DNA of 33,683 nucleotides from a virus, in IMG/VR virus record IMGVR_UViG_3300042522_001973, positions 1 to 33,683 of that record; one strand, written 5' to 3'. Below are positions 24,501 to 30,534 of this stretch, piece after piece. Under the pieces are notes generated by a model. That model made no database searches and was not told the origin of the DNA. It saw only the letters and a program-made list of their open reading frames with translations. Position 1 is the first letter of the stretch, and each line of letters begins with the position of its first letter. The position numbers and the translations under genes were made by a program.

Positions 24501-25487
24501 ATGGCAAGCGAAAATACAAATCAACAAATTAATCCGTGGGCGAAGACCCCAGAAACAAAAGCCAAGATGTCGTTATCTGCTGCAAAAAAATGGCTTTCAG
24601 AAACGGGTGTAAAACTAAAAGAAAAACTAAGCAAGCTTACTGCAGAGAAAATGGCGAACGGTAAGTTGCGTAGATCGCATAGTGGTTATTTCTACAGCAA
24701 AAAAATGAATAAAGATATTACTTGGTTTAGCACATATGAACTTAGGGCAATTTATTTATGTGAACATGATCCTTCAGTTATTAATTACCAAACATCTTTT
24801 TATTACACTATTAATGGAAGAAATAGAGTTGCAGATATTTTAATTAATGGCAAGCATTTAAAAGAAATAAAACCCAAACCAATATTGGATAAAAAGTATG
24901 AAAAAGTCGAATTGCAAATTAAAGATGGTCAAGATTTTGCTACTAAAAATGGATACACATACGAAATATGGTCTGAAAAAGAATTGCAAATTGAAAATCA
25001 GTGTGAGTTTTTAAAATGGGCCGATGAATTAAGGAAGTCTTTTGATGGAGTAGATCAAGCTGCCAAAAGAAGAAAAAAAGCCTTAGAAAGACAGCAAAGA
25101 TATTATGAAAAATGGATAAGGCACGATTCAATCGTATTCCACTGCAAGTATTGCTCTTGTAATCACACTATGCTAAGGCTTACATATGATAGGGATGTTC
25201 TAAATAATGATGATTGGGTTTGCATTCATGAAAATGGCAGGCGCACAGGTAGTTTGCCAAAAGATCATTTAAGAGTTAACAATCCTTATGCTGCAGAAGG
25301 TAAGAAACAATGCAGAGGCTGCAATGAGATTAAATTGATTCAAGGAAACTTTACATGGAAATCTAAGCCATCAGAGAAAAATCCTACAGGAACTCTCTCT
25401 GCAGATTGCAATGCTTGCAGAACTATAATAGAAAAGCAAAAGTATCATGCAAAAAAAGCAAAATCTAAATCGGAAACCCCACTATAA
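24501..25487 (+). CDS. Free-standing homing-type endonuclease, PD-(D/E)XK with zinc ribbons
   Basis: 328 residues, RBS AAGGAG. The region Y-F-Y-S-K-K-M-N-K-D-I-T-W-F-S-T-Y-E80-L-R-A ... R-V-A-D112-I-L-I-N-G-K-H-L-K-E122-I-K124-P resembles TnsA/EDxHD-type nucleases used by phage homing endonucleases: an acidic E in the helix, D before a strand, then E-x-K. C-terminally, C-K-Y-C-S-C and C-R-G-C ... C-N-A-C-R give zinc-ribbon-like pairs for DNA binding. The N-terminal ~60 residues (K-A-K-M-S-L-S-A-A-K-K-W) look like a NUMOD-type helix. Position right behind the capsid gene, in front of a tRNA and an HNH gene, suits a mobile nuclease inserted beside a conserved gene. Confidence 0.72.
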   Translation: MASENTNQQINPWAKTPETKAKMSLSAAKKWLSETGVKLKEKLSKLTAEKMANGKLRRSHSGYFYSKKMNKDITWFSTYELRAIYLCEHDPSVINYQTSFYYTINGRNRVADILINGKHLKEIKPKPILDKKYEKVELQIKDGQDFATKNGYTYEIWSEKELQIENQCEFLKWADELRKSFDGVDQAAKRRKKALERQQRYYEKWIRHDSIVFHCKYCSCNHTMLRLTYDRDVLNNDDWVCIHENGRRTGSLPKDHLRVNNPYAAEGKKQCRGCNEIKLIQGNFTWKSKPSEKNPTGTLSADCNACRTIIEKQKYHAKKAKSKSETPL

Positions 25488-25496
25488 TAACATTAT

Positions 25497-25567
25497 GCGG
25501 GTATGATGTAATGATAGCATAATAGGTTTCCATCCTTTTTGTACGAGTTTGAATCTCGTTACCCGCT
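25497..25567 (+). tRNA. tRNA-Gly (anticodon UCC)
   Basis: Cloverleaf found by hand: acceptor GCGGGTA pairs with TACCCGC (7/7); D arm ATGT/GCAT around AATGATA; anticodon stem ATAGG/CCTTT with one T-T mismatch and loop TTTCCAT (TCC = 34-36); T arm ACGAG/CTCGT (5/5) around TTTGAAT. The discriminator is T and CCA is not encoded. The D loop has GA where GG is usual, and the anticodon stem mismatch weakens it, so it may be slightly degenerate. It would read GGA codons. The last eight bases overlap the stop end of the convergent HNH gene. Confidence 0.85.
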
Positions 25568-25969
25568 TTTTCTTTTTAGATCGTAGTGTAATTTTCTATG
25601 GCAGTTGCTACAGATTGGAATACATTTCTTAATTTCTTCTAGTCCTTTTTTTCTACTGCCGTTATTCATCATGTATGAGACATCATCTTCTTTATTTTTT
25701 TCGAAGTGGTGAAATTCGATGCAAGCTGGGTGTGATTCACCGCAGGCGCATTTGAATTGTTTTTTATATTCTTGCCACCATTCTCTGGTTTGTTTCTTTT
25801 TCTCGCTTGCTTTTTTGATGTAGTATTCAGTATTTCTTTTGTAGTGATTATTTACATCAACTCTGTGGCATGTTTTGCATTTGGAACTTCTAGTTCCTTT
25901 TGCTTTTGATTTGAAGCTAAAGTTTTCGATTAGTTTTTCTTGTTGGCATGAATTACAAAGTTTAAACAT
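25559..25969 (-). CDS. HNH endonuclease with N-terminal zinc knuckle
   Basis: 136 residues. The N-terminal C-N-S-C ... C-K-T-C-H pair makes a zinc finger. The C-terminal half has the HNH-type C-A-C-G-E-S-H-P-A-C-I-E-F-H-H-F, then K-K-C-I-P-I-C-S-N-C-H-R-K-L-H, i.e. a His-His metal site with two Cys pairs. A long Lys-rich helix joins them. No Shine-Dalgarno is obvious at ATG 25969 (ATATAATTTTCT precedes it). Its stop codon (TAA) is inside the T-arm/acceptor end of the tRNA-Gly gene on the other strand. It is probably a homing or mobile nuclease alongside the 24501 gene. Confidence 0.82.
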   Translation of the reverse strand: MFKLCNSCQQEKLIENFSFKSKAKGTRSSKCKTCHRVDVNNHYKRNTEYYIKKASEKKKQTREWWQEYKKQFKCACGESHPACIEFHHFEKNKEDDVSYMMNNGSRKKGLEEIKKCIPICSNCHRKLHYDLKRKSG

Positions 25970-26030
25970 AGAAAATTATATGTTTTAAACATTTTAGAGA
26001 CAAATTTGCTATAATATTTAGAGGTGTAAA

Positions 26031-26492
26031 ATGGCGACATTAAAAGACTTAGTATCTGATTTGAAGCAATCTGATTCGGAGTGTAGGATTTCGATTTATA
26101 CTCCTAGTGGATTGGGTGTGCCGTGTCATTTTCATATAACTGAAATTGGCAGGACAACTAAGAGTTTTGTAGATTGTGGTGGTGTGAAGAGGGAGACTGG
26201 TGATACAACTTTTCAGGTTTGGGTTGCGGACGATACCGAACACAGAATGACTGTTGGAAAGCTTTTAAAGATTATTGAATCTGGCAAGGATCTAGTTAAT
26301 GATGAAGAGCAATTAGTTTTTGAGCATGACAATAATTATACTATTGGTTTGTATGGTGTTGCCATGATTCAGCGTCTTGAAAGTTTGTTTAATATATTTT
26401 TGAGTCAGAAGCGTGCTAACTGTTTATCTCCTGACAAGTGTGGAATTCAGCCTAAGACTGTTACATGTTGTGGCAGTAAAGGATGTTGTTAA
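26031..26492 (+). CDS. DUF6428-like protein with Cys-rich tail
   Basis: 153 residues with RBS GAGGTG and a CTATAATA box 22 bases before the ATG. The stretch H-F-H-I-T-E-I-G-R-T-T-K-S-F-V-D-C-G-G and F-Q-V-W-V-A-D-D-T-E-H-R-M match my memory of the bacterial family DUF6428, often found next to arsenic-resistance genes. The last 23 residues carry six cysteines (C131, C137, C146-C147, C152-C153). Such tails can bind soft metals or arsenite. A phage copy without other ars genes nearby is unusual. The exact function of the family is not established. Confidence 0.68.
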   Translation: MATLKDLVSDLKQSDSECRISIYTPSGLGVPCHFHITEIGRTTKSFVDCGGVKRETGDTTFQVWVADDTEHRMTVGKLLKIIESGKDLVNDEEQLVFEHDNNYTIGLYGVAMIQRLESLFNIFLSQKRANCLSPDKCGIQPKTVTCCGSKGCC

Positions 26493-26504
26493 CTATATTA
26501 AATT

Positions 26505-26600
26505 GGCTGGTAGGCATATGGTAGTCGTTTTAGCTCTTTCCTGACTCGGATGCCTTTTAGCAAGATGGTGAAGATTAAGAGCGACAGCCCTTGCACAGCC
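26505..26600 (+). ncRNA. Candidate structured RNA with kissing-loop fold
   Basis: Convergent gap between two genes, higher in GC than its surroundings by eye. Compatible helices read by hand on the + strand: GGCTG 26505-26509/CAGCC 26596-26600 closing the region; AGGCAT 26512-26517/ATGCCT 26550-26555, with AGTC/GACT inside it; and GCAAG 26560-26564/CTTGC 26590-26594. The two hairpin loops also share a 6-bp complement (GCTCTT 26533-26538, AAGAGC 26577-26582), giving a three-way junction with kissing loops. No known RNA family is recognised, and short helices can arise by chance, so this is a candidate only. The strand is assumed. Confidence 0.4.
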
Positions 26601-27427
26601 TATTCATTTTCATTTATAAGTTTATTAGTATTTTCTATGCCTCTGATGAACATAAAAAAGTAAAAAACATTGAATGTAACGCTATAGAGTTTATCGACGT
26701 AGAGTAGTGTTGATGTTATAGCTCCTACTGTTGGTTGGGTGTAGACTAAAATTAGCATGGTAGCTAGGTGCATGATTATGGACAGGGAGTCATTGAAGAA
26801 GAAGTTAGCGGCATCTAGGTTTGATTTTCTGACATAGTTTTGGCTTAGATTTTGAAGGTAATTTTTGTATTCTAGATTTTCCATGAGTGAGTGGTTTATA
26901 TTTTCTTTTTCTGTTTGTATATTTAGGTCAATTTTTTGTGTTTTGTAGCTGTATATTTTATTGACTGTAATCATTCCGATGAATAATATTGTGGCTAGGA
27001 TGCCGATTTTATGATCTGTGAGGTAGAGCATTGTGAGGGCGGTAGTAGCGCCTATAAAGGCTTGTATTATTTGAGGTAGGCTGAATTCGAAGAAGTCTGA
27101 ATAGTAACCTACAAGTTGGTATCGTGCTGCTATTTTGGCTGGTATTATATTTTTATTTCTAAGAATTTGTACAGCTTTTATGGCTTTATCGCAGAATATT
27201 TTCATGAAGACTTTGGTATCATATCTTTTTAGGAAGAAGCCGATTAGAAGGGCTGTTATTTCGGCTGTTAGTAGTATTAACAGATAAAAATTATCTTTAA
27301 TTAGTAGTCCATCAATAGTTTTACCTAGCAGGTATGGTATTAGAGAAAACAAGCCATACTGGATTATCAGCATGGCATATATGAAGATTATTTGGAGTTT
27401 ATTTTCTTTAAGTATTTCCCTGATCAT
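26600..27427 (-). CDS. ABC exporter type I membrane domain, no ATPase domain
   Basis: 275 residues from ATG 27427 (AAAGG at good distance); ATG 27433 is an alternative. About six membrane-spanning segments: I-I-F-I-Y-A-M-L-I-I-Q-Y-G-L-F-S-L-I-P-style first pair, L-L-I-L-L-T-A-E-I-T-A-L-L-I-G-F-F, a central pair near 125-165, and a last pair around A-T-M-L-I-L-V. P-Y-L-L-G-K-T-I-D-G-L near 35-45 is typical of ABC type I exporter domains. No Walker A, LSGGQ or Walker B follows; the protein simply stops. It would need a separate or host ATPase. A tiny membrane protein overlaps its start. The substrate is unknown. Confidence 0.68.
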   Translation of the reverse strand: MIREILKENKLQIIFIYAMLIIQYGLFSLIPYLLGKTIDGLLIKDNFYLLILLTAEITALLIGFFLKRYDTKVFMKIFCDKAIKAVQILRNKNIIPAKIAARYQLVGYYSDFFEFSLPQIIQAFIGATTALTMLYLTDHKIGILATILFIGMITVNKIYSYKTQKIDLNIQTEKENINHSLMENLEYKNYLQNLSQNYVRKSNLDAANFFFNDSLSIIMHLATMLILVYTQPTVGAITSTLLYVDKLYSVTFNVFYFFMFIRGIENTNKLINENE

Positions 27428-27551
27428 CTTCATCCTTTAGGTCTTCATCAGGAAGCAAGTTGGGGTTAGGTGAGTCTTGCATTTCGAATGCTTTAATAAT
27501 TCCATAAAGTAGAATGGATAACAGGCAGAGTAGTGTGATTGTTTCAAGCAT
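27408..27551 (-). CDS. Small single-span membrane protein (47 aa)
   Basis: 47 residues: an N-terminal hydrophobic span (I-T-L-L-C-L-L-S-I-L-L-Y-G-I-I) followed by an acidic tail (P-D-E-D-L-K-D-E-D-D). ATG at 27549-27551 directly follows the stop (27552-27554) of the upstream gene on the same strand, and its 3' end overlaps the start of the ABC membrane gene by about 20 bases, so three genes look coupled. Its shape recalls small phage membrane proteins (holin accessory or transporter subunit). It was found by reading the minus strand between the flanking genes. Confidence 0.55.
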   Translation of the reverse strand: MLETITLLCLLSILLYGIIKAFEMQDSPNPNLLPDEDLKDEDDQGNT

Positions 27552-27839
27552 TTAGTTCCAACCTCCTTCTATTGGTGAGCTTTTTGTGAATTGTCTGATG
27601 ACTTCATTTAGTCTATCGATTTCGTTTAGACATTTAATTATATCGGTTCTGGAATGTGCGATAAATTTTGCGTTATTTTCTTGATTTTGATTTTGTTTTA
27701 TGATTGCTACTGGGTGGTAGTGATCAATTTCACCGCAGTAGACTGACCAGAGTCCTTGGTGTAGGTCTGTAACCCAAGGGGCTTGGGTAGCTAGTTTTAA
27801 TCTTGCTTCTATTTCTTCTTTTTCTTTTTGGTTGAGCAT
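27552..27839 (-). CDS. Ea22-like family protein
   Basis: 95 residues. The pattern I-E-A-R-L-K-L-A-T-Q-A-P-W near the start, N-A-K-F-I-A-H-S-R-T-D-I in the middle and E-I-D-R-L-N-E-V-I-R-Q at the end is that of the ead/Ea22-like phage family, which is widespread and of unknown function. The start is ATG 27839; the stop touches the next start. It belongs to the leftward accessory run. Confidence 0.7.
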   Translation of the reverse strand: MLNQKEKEEIEARLKLATQAPWVTDLHQGLWSVYCGEIDHYHPVAIIKQNQNQENNAKFIAHSRTDIIKCLNEIDRLNEVIRQFTKSSPIEGGWN

Positions 27840-27847
27840 AAGTGTGC

Positions 27848-28168
27848 CTATATGATTTTGAAGTTTTTTTTGATTAGAGCATGAACTTCTAATAGTGCGA
27901 GATTTTTTTGTGTTCCATCACCTATTTGTTTATCTTTTTGTGTGGTTACGTAATGTGCGTGGTTATCGATAATTTGCAAGCAAGTTTCGACGGTTTCTTT
28001 TTGTATTGTTTCTTTGTTGCATTTTTTTAATTGTTCTTGTAGGTATTCATACTCTAGGACGAGTTGTTCTAGTGTAGCGATAGGTATGATGGTAGATGGT
28101 TTGAGGATAACGTTTTCAGCAGATCTGATTTGTTCTTTGATTGCGTTTATTAGTTTTTCCGATAGCAT
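27848..28168 (-). CDS. Hypothetical helical protein
   Basis: 106 residues, mostly helical and charged (A-T-L-E-Q-L-V-L-E-Y-E-Y-L-Q-E-Q-L-K-K). Two Cys (C-N-K, T-C-L) and a C-terminal K-K-N-F-K-I-I follow. It is packed 8 bases from the upstream and downstream genes of the leftward run. No family is recognised. Confidence 0.55.
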   Translation of the reverse strand: MLSEKLINAIKEQIRSAENVILKPSTIIPIATLEQLVLEYEYLQEQLKKCNKETIQKETVETCLQIIDNHAHYVTTQKDKQIGDGTQKNLALLEVHALIKKNFKII

Positions 28169-28176
28169 ATTAATCC

Positions 28177-28398
28177 TTAAGAAAACAATTCATCATAATC
28201 TAGTATTTCCCATAATATTTCATCGGCTTTTTTTCTATCTTCGTTGTAATCATCTGTAATTAGTATTGTTTTTCTATGTTTTTGCAGAGCTCTTTTTAGT
28301 GCTTTTATTTTAGATCTTATTTTTAGCATAATTTCCATAGCATCATCGAGACTATCTTGTAGTATTTCGATGTGTTTCGTCATTTCTTGTTTATTCAT
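28177..28398 (-). CDS. Small coiled-coil protein
   Basis: 73 residues, with a long amphipathic helix (L-Q-D-S-L-D-D-A-M-E-I-M-L-K-I-R-S-K-I) followed by R-K-K-A-D-E-I-L-W-E-I-L-D-Y-D. The start overlaps the stop of the upstream membrane protein gene by 8 bases (ATGAATAA), so they are coupled. No function can be assigned. Confidence 0.55.
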   Translation of the reverse strand: MNKQEMTKHIEILQDSLDDAMEIMLKIRSKIKALKRALQKHRKTILITDDYNEDRKKADEILWEILDYDELFS

Positions 28399-28531
28399 TT
28401 CTATTAATATATTCTTTTAGTTTTTGATTTTCTGTTTTGTAGGTATTTATTTGCACAGTTAGAAATATCACTACTGCTAGCCAAATTACGAACAGACCTG
28501 TTACCATTTTTTCAGAGATTTTGGTATCCAT
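28391..28531 (-). CDS. Small membrane protein with coiled tail (46 aa)
   Basis: 46 residues from ATG 28531 (AAAGGATG before it); the frame extends further upstream, but that part is basic/Pro-rich and overlaps another gene. One span (T-G-L-F-V-I-W-L-A-V-V-I-F-L-T-V) and a short charged helix (Y-K-T-E-N-Q-K-L-K-E-Y) follow. This shape is common among spanin- or holin-accessory proteins, but no lysis gene is nearby. Confidence 0.5.
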   Translation of the reverse strand: MDTKISEKMVTGLFVIWLAVVIFLTVQINTYKTENQKLKEYINRNE

Positions 28532-28533
28532 GA

Positions 28534-28716
28534 TTAAGCATCCTTTAGGTGGTGGCTTAGGGACATGAGGAATGGTGCTAGGCAAGCGAAGAGGATGCCT
28601 TGCAGTTTTCCGTCTTCGTTTCTGATTCCGAAGAAAAAGAGAAAACACAAGATGACACTGAGGAAGCTGCAGATAAGGCAGCTTGTGTAGAGAGCTTTTC
28701 TAATGTTTTCTGGCAT
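28534..28716 (-). CDS. Small two-span membrane protein, overlapping gene
   Basis: 60 residues with AGGAG 8 bases before ATG 28716. Two hydrophobic spans (C-L-I-C-S-F-L-S-V-I-L-C-F-L-F-F-F, L-F-A-C-L-A-P-F-L-M-S-L) surround a short acidic loop. It overlaps the 3' end of the gene at 28578-28925 by 139 bases in another frame. The RBS and clean two-span topology support it, and the next gene starts 2 bases after its stop. Confidence 0.5.
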   Translation of the reverse strand: MPENIRKALYTSCLICSFLSVILCFLFFFGIRNEDGKLQGILFACLAPFLMSLSHHLKDA

Positions 28717-28925
28717 CTTTTGGACTCCTGTAGTTGTTTACGGAGTGATAGTACTTCATCGGCTAGTTTTTTGCAAGCGATTTTGTATCCTCTGCTGGTA
28801 GGGCTGAGGAGTACTACAAGATCATCAAACCAGTAATCTGCATCTTTAATAATTTCTTCAATTGAGTAATTATTTGTTTTTAGCACCTCAATATTTTTTT
28901 CTTTGAGGTTATCTGGTTTTAGCAT
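28578..28925 (-). CDS. Hypothetical protein; C-terminus overlaps a membrane gene
   Basis: 115 residues. The first ~72 (N-Y-S-I-E-E-I-I-K-D-A-D-Y-W-F-D-D-L-V-V, then a coiled L-S-L-R-K-Q-L-Q-E-S-K) look genuine. The last ~40 are Ser/Ala-rich low complexity read out of frame with the membrane protein. The true protein may therefore be a long overlap or have lost its original end by a frameshift. Neighbouring starts nearly touch. No family is recognised. Confidence 0.5.
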   Translation of the reverse strand: MLKPDNLKEKNIEVLKTNNYSIEEIIKDADYWFDDLVVLLSPTSRGYKIACKKLADEVLSLRKQLQESKRCQKTLEKLSTQAALSAASSVSSCVFSFSSESETKTENCKASSSLA

Positions 28926-28926
28926 T

Positions 28927-29175
28927 TTAATCTCTTGGGTAGAGGTCTCTGAGAATTTTCTTTAATTTTTTTACTTGTGTATGGCTGAGGTTGATTTTGG
29001 TTTGGATTCTTTTGCCATTTTTATCTGTTTCGCCTTGTTCGAGTCTGATACCGGCGAAACTAGCTGGATTATGTTTGATGACAATTTCATTGAATTCATA
29101 TTCAACGAAGCCATCTGGTGACTTGTATTGTGTATTATCTTTACCGATGAATGTTTGGCTTGCGGTGCTTTTCAT
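28927..29175 (-). CDS. Hypothetical protein (82 aa)
   Basis: 82 residues, with beta-rich start (F-V-E-Y-E-F-N-E-I-V-I-K-H-N) and a basic C-terminal helix (V-K-K-L-K-K-I-L-R-D-L-Y). RBS TTGAGG and an exact CTATAATA box about 20 bases upstream make this the likely first gene of the leftward accessory unit. Possibly nucleic-acid binding from its basic end; unproven. Confidence 0.6.
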   Translation of the reverse strand: MKSTASQTFIGKDNTQYKSPDGFVEYEFNEIVIKHNPASFAGIRLEQGETDKNGKRIQTKINLSHTQVKKLKKILRDLYPRD

Positions 29176-29194
29176 TTTTTACCTCAACTAATTT

Positions 29195-29202
29195 TATTAT
29201 AG
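29195..29202 (-). promoter_or_regulatory. CTATAATA box, likely -10 of the accessory unit
   Basis: Exact CTATAATA on the minus strand, 19 bases before ATG 29175, followed by TTGAGG. The same octamer stands before several other genes in this window. No convincing TTGACA element lies upstream. Confidence 0.45.
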
Positions 29203-29209
29203 TTGATAG

Positions 29210-29704
29210 TTATGGATTTGCGTCAGTAGTGTTGATTAATTTTCCATTTAGATCGTATGTTAAAATTTTTCCGTATGGAGTATGGACAGTGAAATTTTTA
29301 GTTTCGTTATTCCAATGAGCGCTTGAGCCGGAATGGTCTCTTTCTAGATTTTGTAGTTTTGTTTTTATAGCAGATGGGCTGAATTTTACTTGTTTACCGC
29401 CTTGTTGTACGACCCAATCTCCACCTTGGAATTTATAGTCATTTGGGTTGCTATCAGGTGCATTACGTATATCATGAATGTTAGCTGGTAGATTTTTAGC
29501 AGAGAAGTCCATTGCACCGGCTTTAGGTGCCATCATTCCTCCTGCGACAAAGGGTGCAGCAGCAACAAGTGCAGCTTTGCCATATTTTTTAAATGTATCT
29601 AAGAGACCTTCATCGATTTCTAGATTATTATCTAGGCAATACTTGATGTATTCATTGAGAAGGGATTCGTTTCTGTTTTCGACAAATTCATGAAATGAGC
29701 GCAT
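29210..29704 (-). CDS. Predicted encapsidated protein with targeting motif and hydrophobic patch
   Basis: 164 residues. The N-terminus M-R-S-F-H-E-F-V-E-N-R-N-E-S-L-L-N-E fits the capsid targeting pattern and offers gp21-like sites (F-V-E, L-L-N-E). Next comes a hydrophobic segment (A-A-L-V-A-A-A-P-F-V-A-G-G-M-M-A-P, about 50-66) long enough to insert in a membrane, then a soluble part with a beta hairpin (F-T-V-H-T-P-Y-G-K-I-L-T-Y-D-L-N-G-K). If packaged it could be ejected and act at or through the host membrane; this is speculation. The start has no Shine-Dalgarno and overlaps the upstream deaminase-like gene by 73 bases. Confidence 0.55.
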   Translation of the reverse strand: MRSFHEFVENRNESLLNEYIKYCLDNNLEIDEGLLDTFKKYGKAALVAAAPFVAGGMMAPKAGAMDFSAKNLPANIHDIRNAPDSNPNDYKFQGGDWVVQQGGKQVKFSPSAIKTKLQNLERDHSGSSAHWNNETKNFTVHTPYGKILTYDLNGKLINTTDANP

Positions 29705-30174
29705 GAATTATTTATGGGGTGGGTTTCCGTTTTTATTTTGATTTTGTGTTGTCTTTGGAGAATGAGTTCTTTGCCCCAATATTCTGAATGGTTGCAACTC
29801 CAAGATATTTTTTGTATGCCGATGGAGTCTAATAGTTGTTGGCACCAGACGCATGGTTTAGCCAAGCGGAATTGGCCATGCCTATTGATTCTGATACTGA
29901 GTATTTCTAGGTCTTTAATTTTCACATCATCTGGGAGTTTGGTTACCAGATCGGATTCGGCGTGTGGATATGGGTAGGTTAGCCATTTGGCGATGTTATA
30001 GATTCTGGCAAGTTCATAAATTTTAGTGCTGGGGTATAAGGTTTGATTTTTGCCGATGGCGATGATTTTGTTTTTTTTGATGGCGAAGGCGTAATGGTAT
30101 CTTTCTTGGGATTTGTTGTTATCCCAATCTTTGAAAAGGATTTTGATGCACTGTTGGACGGTGTGTTCTTTCAT
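29632..30174 (-). CDS. Cytidine/dCMP deaminase-fold protein
   Basis: 180 residues. The zinc site of the cytidine deaminase superfamily is visible: H71-A-E73 (P-Y-P-H-A-E-S-D) and P107-C108-V-W-C111 (A-K-P-C-V-W-C-Q-Q-L-L). Phage members usually deaminate dCMP to feed dTMP synthesis; T4 cd is an example. The shared surroundings (S-I-G-I-Q-K-I-S-W-S) fit the following strand. It is near family length. The last ~35 residues overlap the next gene in another frame and may be non-essential extension. No thymidylate synthase is in the window, so the substrate is uncertain; nucleotide, RNA or DNA remain open. Confidence 0.75.
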   Translation of the reverse strand: MKEHTVQQCIKILFKDWDNNKSQERYHYAFAIKKNKIIAIGKNQTLYPSTKIYELARIYNIAKWLTYPYPHAESDLVTKLPDDVKIKDLEILSIRINRHGQFRLAKPCVWCQQLLDSIGIQKISWSCNHSEYWGKELILQRQHKIKIKTETHPINNSCAHFMNLSKTETNPFSMNTSSIA

Positions 30175-30254
30175 GGTTTTGCAAATAAATTATATGTTAG
30201 TTGTAAAAAAATTTCTTAAGTTAATAAATAAAGAAGGGTTTTCAGGAGAACATT

Positions 30255-30518
30255 ATGAAACTATTTTCAGAGTGGTTACAAGAGGCTGCTGGAATAGCTA
30301 CCAGCCGTTCACAATGTGTGCAGGGTGATGAGCCGAATTTTGCTGGTGCTTGTTCGGATTTGCCTCCTTCACCAAAACCCAAGAAGAAGCTTAAGAAATT
30401 AAAGAAAATTGGTTCTAAATTAAAGAAGTTTAGGAAGAAACGCAAGCTAAAAGATGAAGCAATGATGGTCCAAGGAGGAAGCCCGGGACCAGATGCGCAA
30501 TGTGCGGGCGCTTGTTAA
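30255..30518 (+). CDS. Cys/Gly/Lys-rich predicted encapsidated protein A
   Basis: 87 residues with RBS CAGGAG. It begins M-K-L-F-S-E-W-L-Q-E10/A11, almost the T4 capsid targeting sequence plus a gp21-type L-x-E/A cut. After it come C21-V-Q-G-D-E-P-N-F-A-G-A-C33, a dense Lys/Arg block (about 41-67, such as K-K-K-L-K-K-L-K-K) and a C-terminal G-G-S-P-G-P-D-A-Q-C-A-G-A-C. The basic block would bind DNA. It is a tandem paralogue of the next gene: same leader and same C-x(11)-C spacing. The two Cys motifs may bind metal or form a disulfide. No family is recognised. Confidence 0.7.
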   Translation: MKLFSEWLQEAAGIATSRSQCVQGDEPNFAGACSDLPPSPKPKKKLKKLKKIGSKLKKFRKKRKLKDEAMMVQGGSPGPDAQCAGAC

Positions 30519-30534
30519 TTAAAGGAGGACACCT

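Noticed and set aside
26505-26600. tRNA or tmRNA in the convergent gap
   Set aside because: No T-loop (TTC) sequence and no seven-pair acceptor stem on either strand; only the general fold is supported.
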